From assembly GCA_024697885.1 (NCBI GenBank), contig JAILSA010000209.1, positions 1-8,350 of the forward strand: DNA of 8,350 bases, given 5' to 3'. Of this stretch, positions 6,710 to 8,350 are shown piece after piece (position 1 is the first letter of the stretch; each line of letters starts with the position of its first letter). The notes beneath the pieces were generated by a model. It saw nothing but the letters and a program-made list of their open reading frames with translations, had not been told where the DNA came from and did no database searches. The DNA comes from Eubacterium sp. (lineage in GTDB: Bacteria > Bacillota > Clostridia > Lachnospirales > Lachnospiraceae). A program made the position numbers and the translations under genes.

Positions 6710-7879
6710 ATGAAATCAACATTAAAGAGAACCTGGGCAGAAATCGATTTGGATGCCCTGTCCTATAACTATAATAAAATCAGGAGCCATATCGGGCCTG
6801 ATGTGAAATTTTTGGGAGTGGTAAAGGCAGATGCCTACGGCCACGGAGCTGTGATTGTGGCCAGAAAACTTCAGGATTTGGGGGCGGACTACCTGGCTGT
6901 CAGCAGTATTGACGAGGCCATGGAACTCAGAGTCAACGGCATTACCATGCCTATTTTGATTTTGGGACATACCCCTAGAGAGCAGGTAGACCGTTTGATT
7001 TGCTTTAACATTACCCAGGCTGTAACCTGTGAGGCCAAGGCCCTAGAGTACAGCCAGGAGGCTGTGAAGTACGGTGGCAAGTTAAAGGTTCACATTAAGG
7101 TGGATACAGGAATGTCCCGTCTGGGCTACATCTGTGAGGGAGATTATTTTGAGCACGGTGTCCAGGGAATCATCCATGTCTGCGGCCTGCCAGGGCTAGA
7201 GACCGAGGGGATTTTTACCCACTTTGCCGTGTCCGACGAAGAGGGGGCTGAGGCCAAGGCCTACACAGACCACCAGTTTAAGCTTTTTACCAGTGTAATT
7301 CAGGAAGTGGAAAAAACTACTGGCCACAAGTTTAAACTCCGCCACTGCGCCAATACAGGTGCCACTACCCGGTATCCTAACACCTACTTGGATATGGTTC
7401 GCCCGGGCCTTTTGCTCTATGGTTACGGCGAATTTGCCAAGGAGTTGGGACTAAAACCTGTTATGACTATGAAGACAGGTGTCAGCACCATTAAGATTTA
7501 TCCAAAGGAAACCAAAATCAGCTACGGTGGTCTCTACGAGACGGACAAGCAGAGGAGGATCGGTGTTATTCCCTATGGTTATGCCGATGGATTTTGGCGC
7601 TGCCTCTCCAACCGTTACAGCGTTATGACGAAGGAGGGACCGGCCCCTGTTCGCGGAAGAATTTGCATGGATATGTGCATGATAGATTTGACGGATATGC
7701 CTGGGGTAGATGTGGGAAGCGAGATCGAGATTTTTGGCCCCCACAACCCAATCGAGGACATGGCGGAAATGGCCAATACCATTCCTTATGAAATCTGCTG
7801 TGCTGTCAGTCGAAGAGTCCATCGAGTTTACTTAGAGGGCGGCCAGGTTGTCCACAGGGAGTTAATGCTTAGAATGTAA
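6710..7879 (+). CDS. alr: Alanine racemase (PLP-dependent)
   Basis: A 389-residue cytoplasmic enzyme that interconverts L- and D-alanine, supplying D-Ala for peptidoglycan (and for teichoic acid if present). The PLP lysine is Lys39 in VVKADAYGHG, the family's N-terminal signature. The second catalytic base is Tyr272 in ISYGGLY, which lies on the C-terminal beta domain. HIKVDTGMSRLG, THFAVSD, RPGLLLYG, GVIPYGYADGF and GRICMDM are all family landmarks, so an active enzyme is expected. The start ATG is preceded by AAAGGAG (6697-6703) with ideal spacing. The gene follows xthA by 54 bases, with a possible promoter in that stretch. The TAA stop (7877-7879) overlaps the left arm of the biotin operator for the next gene. 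Whether this is the only racemase of the organism cannot be seen here. Confidence 0.97.
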   Translation: MKSTLKRTWAEIDLDALSYNYNKIRSHIGPDVKFLGVVKADAYGHGAVIVARKLQDLGADYLAVSSIDEAMELRVNGITMPILILGHTPREQVDRLICFNITQAVTCEAKALEYSQEAVKYGGKLKVHIKVDTGMSRLGYICEGDYFEHGVQGIIHVCGLPGLETEGIFTHFAVSDEEGAEAKAYTDHQFKLFTSVIQEVEKTTGHKFKLRHCANTGATTRYPNTYLDMVRPGLLLYGYGEFAKELGLKPVMTMKTGVSTIKIYPKETKISYGGLYETDKQRRIGVIPYGYADGFWRCLSNRYSVMTKEGPAPVRGRICMDMCMIDLTDMPGVDVGSEIEIFGPHNPIEDMAEMANTIPYEICCAVSRRVHRVYLEGGQVVHRELMLRM

Positions 7880-7911
7880 TGTTAACCATCAGAACAAATT
7901 AGGTTGACATT
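7878..7911 (+). promoter_or_regulatory. BirA-type biotin operator controlling bioB
   Basis: AATGTTAACC (7878-7887), a 14-base spacer, then GGTTGACATT (7902-7911): an inverted repeat in which nine of ten arm positions match. Arms of the GTTAACC / GGTTAAC kind separated by 14-16 bases are the known form of BirA sites. The right arm contains the -35 box TTGACA, so bound biotin-BirA would block RNA polymerase. The left arm overlaps the alr stop codon. The bioB gene immediately downstream supports the assignment; the regulator itself is not in the window. Confidence 0.85.
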
Positions 7912-7932
7912 TTATTGAAATAAACCTATACT
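7904..7932 (+). promoter_or_regulatory. Sigma-A promoter of bioB
   Basis: A perfect -35 box TTGACA (7904-7909), a 17-base spacer and TATACT (7927-7932, five of six -10 consensus bases) form a strong promoter. Transcription should start at about G7938-G7939, inside the 5' arm of the terminator hairpin that follows. The -35 box lies wholly within the right arm of the biotin operator. Confidence 0.82.
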
Positions 7933-7934
7933 TG

Positions 7935-7963
7935 GAAGGTACCTAAGGGTGCCTTCTTTTTTT
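7935..7963 (+). terminator. Intrinsic terminator of the alr transcript, overlapping the bioB start region
   Basis: GAAGGTACC (7935-7943) pairs with GGTGCCTTC (7948-7956): nine pairs including one U-G, a TAAG loop, then seven T (7957-7963). It lies after the bioB promoter. Transcripts coming through alr would carry the whole hairpin. Transcripts from the bioB promoter should begin three or four bases into the left arm and form only a shortened stem. Confidence 0.8.
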
Positions 7964-7995
7964 GAAAAAATTTACATTGGCAAGGAGGATGGAAC

Positions 7996-8350
7996 ATGGA
8001 GCAAAGGGAAGTTGAAGAGATAAGAGACCAGATCATAGGGGGACAAAAGATTAGTCGCCATCAGGCCCTGAGACTGCCTGAGGCAGACCTAGAGGACTTG
8101 TGTCAGGGGGCGGATAAAATTCGCCAGGCCAGGTGTGGAAAAGGCTTTGACCTGTGCTCTATCATTAGCGGCAAGGGTGGCAGGTGTTCCGAAAATTGTA
8201 AGTTTTGCTCCCAGTCCTCCTGCAGCAGGGCCCAGGTAAAATCCTTCGCCTTTCGGGACCCGGAACAAATCCTTGCAGATGCCCTCCACCACTACCAAAA
8301 GGGCATCCGACGCTACTGCATGGTGACCTCCGGAAGGGCGCTGACAGACA
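7996..8350 (+). CDS. bioB: Biotin synthase (radical SAM), 3' end beyond the window
   Basis: BioB inserts sulfur into dethiobiotin, the last step of biotin synthesis, using a radical-SAM 4Fe-4S cluster and a second iron-sulfur cluster as sulfur donor. The 118 visible residues contain the cluster motif CSENCKFC with Cys64, Cys68 and Cys71, preceded by DLCSIISGKGGR and followed by SQSS. RRYCMVTSGRAL (Cys108) matches the next conserved cysteine, a ligand of the second cluster. AAGGAGG at 7982-7988 lies 7 bases before ATG 7996. About 200 residues should follow, judged from the family's usual length of about 320. Upstream lie a strong promoter and a biotin operator, so repression in biotin-replete cells is likely. 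The stretch after the cluster motif (SSCSRAQVKSFAF) departs from the common SSHY-type sequence. Other bio genes, if present, would lie downstream. Confidence 0.92.
   Translation, partial: MEQREVEEIRDQIIGGQKISRHQALRLPEADLEDLCQGADKIRQARCGKGFDLCSIISGKGGRCSENCKFCSQSSCSRAQVKSFAFRDPEQILADALHHYQKGIRRYCMVTSGRALTD

Noticed and set aside
7451..7822. 123-codon open frame on the minus strand inside alr
   Set aside because: Shadow of a well-conserved enzyme gene; no recognisable protein and no ribosome binding site or promoter of its own.
7933..7995. Riboswitch or attenuator in the bioB leader
   Set aside because: The leader from the predicted start is only about 57 bases and holds no aptamer-like structure; the hairpin fits a terminator for alr, and the BirA operator already explains biotin control.
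8089..8298. Minus-strand open frame opposite bioB
   Set aside because: The + strand frame gives clear BioB motifs (CSENCKFC, RRYCMVTSGRAL) across the same bases, so this is a shadow frame.

Overview
The window reads as chromosomal DNA of a Gram-positive clostridial bacterium, most likely of the Lachnospiraceae type. The evidence is strong purine-rich ribosome binding sites, canonical sigma-A promoters, intrinsic terminators with T tracts, a clostridial NlpC/P60 wall peptidase with a BspA-like tail, a 4-helix-bundle chemoreceptor, and a BirA-type biotin operator. The genus cannot be fixed from the sequence alone. All recognised genes lie on the + strand. I saw no tRNA, rRNA, CRISPR array, insertion sequence or phage gene.

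Layout. Positions 2-1876 hold the 3' part of a cell-wall NlpC/P60 peptidase gene whose signal peptide lies upstream of the window; it ends at a terminator (about 1898-1938). A sigma-A promoter (1961-1989) drives a methyl-accepting chemotaxis protein (2063-3787), closed by a strong terminator (3818-3873). The T tract of that terminator runs into the promoter (3873-3901) of a small flavodoxin-like NAD(P)H-dependent FMN reductase (3939-4517). A short gap with a run of back-to-back palindromes (4501-4562) follows. Next comes a housekeeping cluster: an RhlE-type DEAD-box RNA helicase with a TTG start (4587-5825), an exonuclease III/AP endonuclease overlapping it by one base (5825-6655), and alanine racemase (6710-7879). 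The window closes with the 5' part of biotin synthase bioB (7996 to the edge).

How the genes work together. The window is a set of short transcription units, not one pathway. The wall peptidase and alanine racemase both touch peptidoglycan: one cuts stem peptides, the other makes D-alanine. The helicase and AP endonuclease are probably co-translated. The most informative regulatory element lies between alr and bioB. An inverted repeat (10-base arms, 14-base spacer) of the BirA operator type overlaps both the alr stop codon and the -35 box of a near-consensus promoter, so biotin-dependent repression of bioB is a strong inference. An intrinsic terminator sits just downstream of that promoter and begins before the predicted transcription start. 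It should therefore stop alr read-through while sparing most bioB initiation.

I found no clearly new multi-gene system. The points most worth a second look are the alr-bioB control region, the palindrome cluster before the helicase, and the fusion of an NlpC/P60 enzyme to a lysine-rich leucine-rich-repeat tail.
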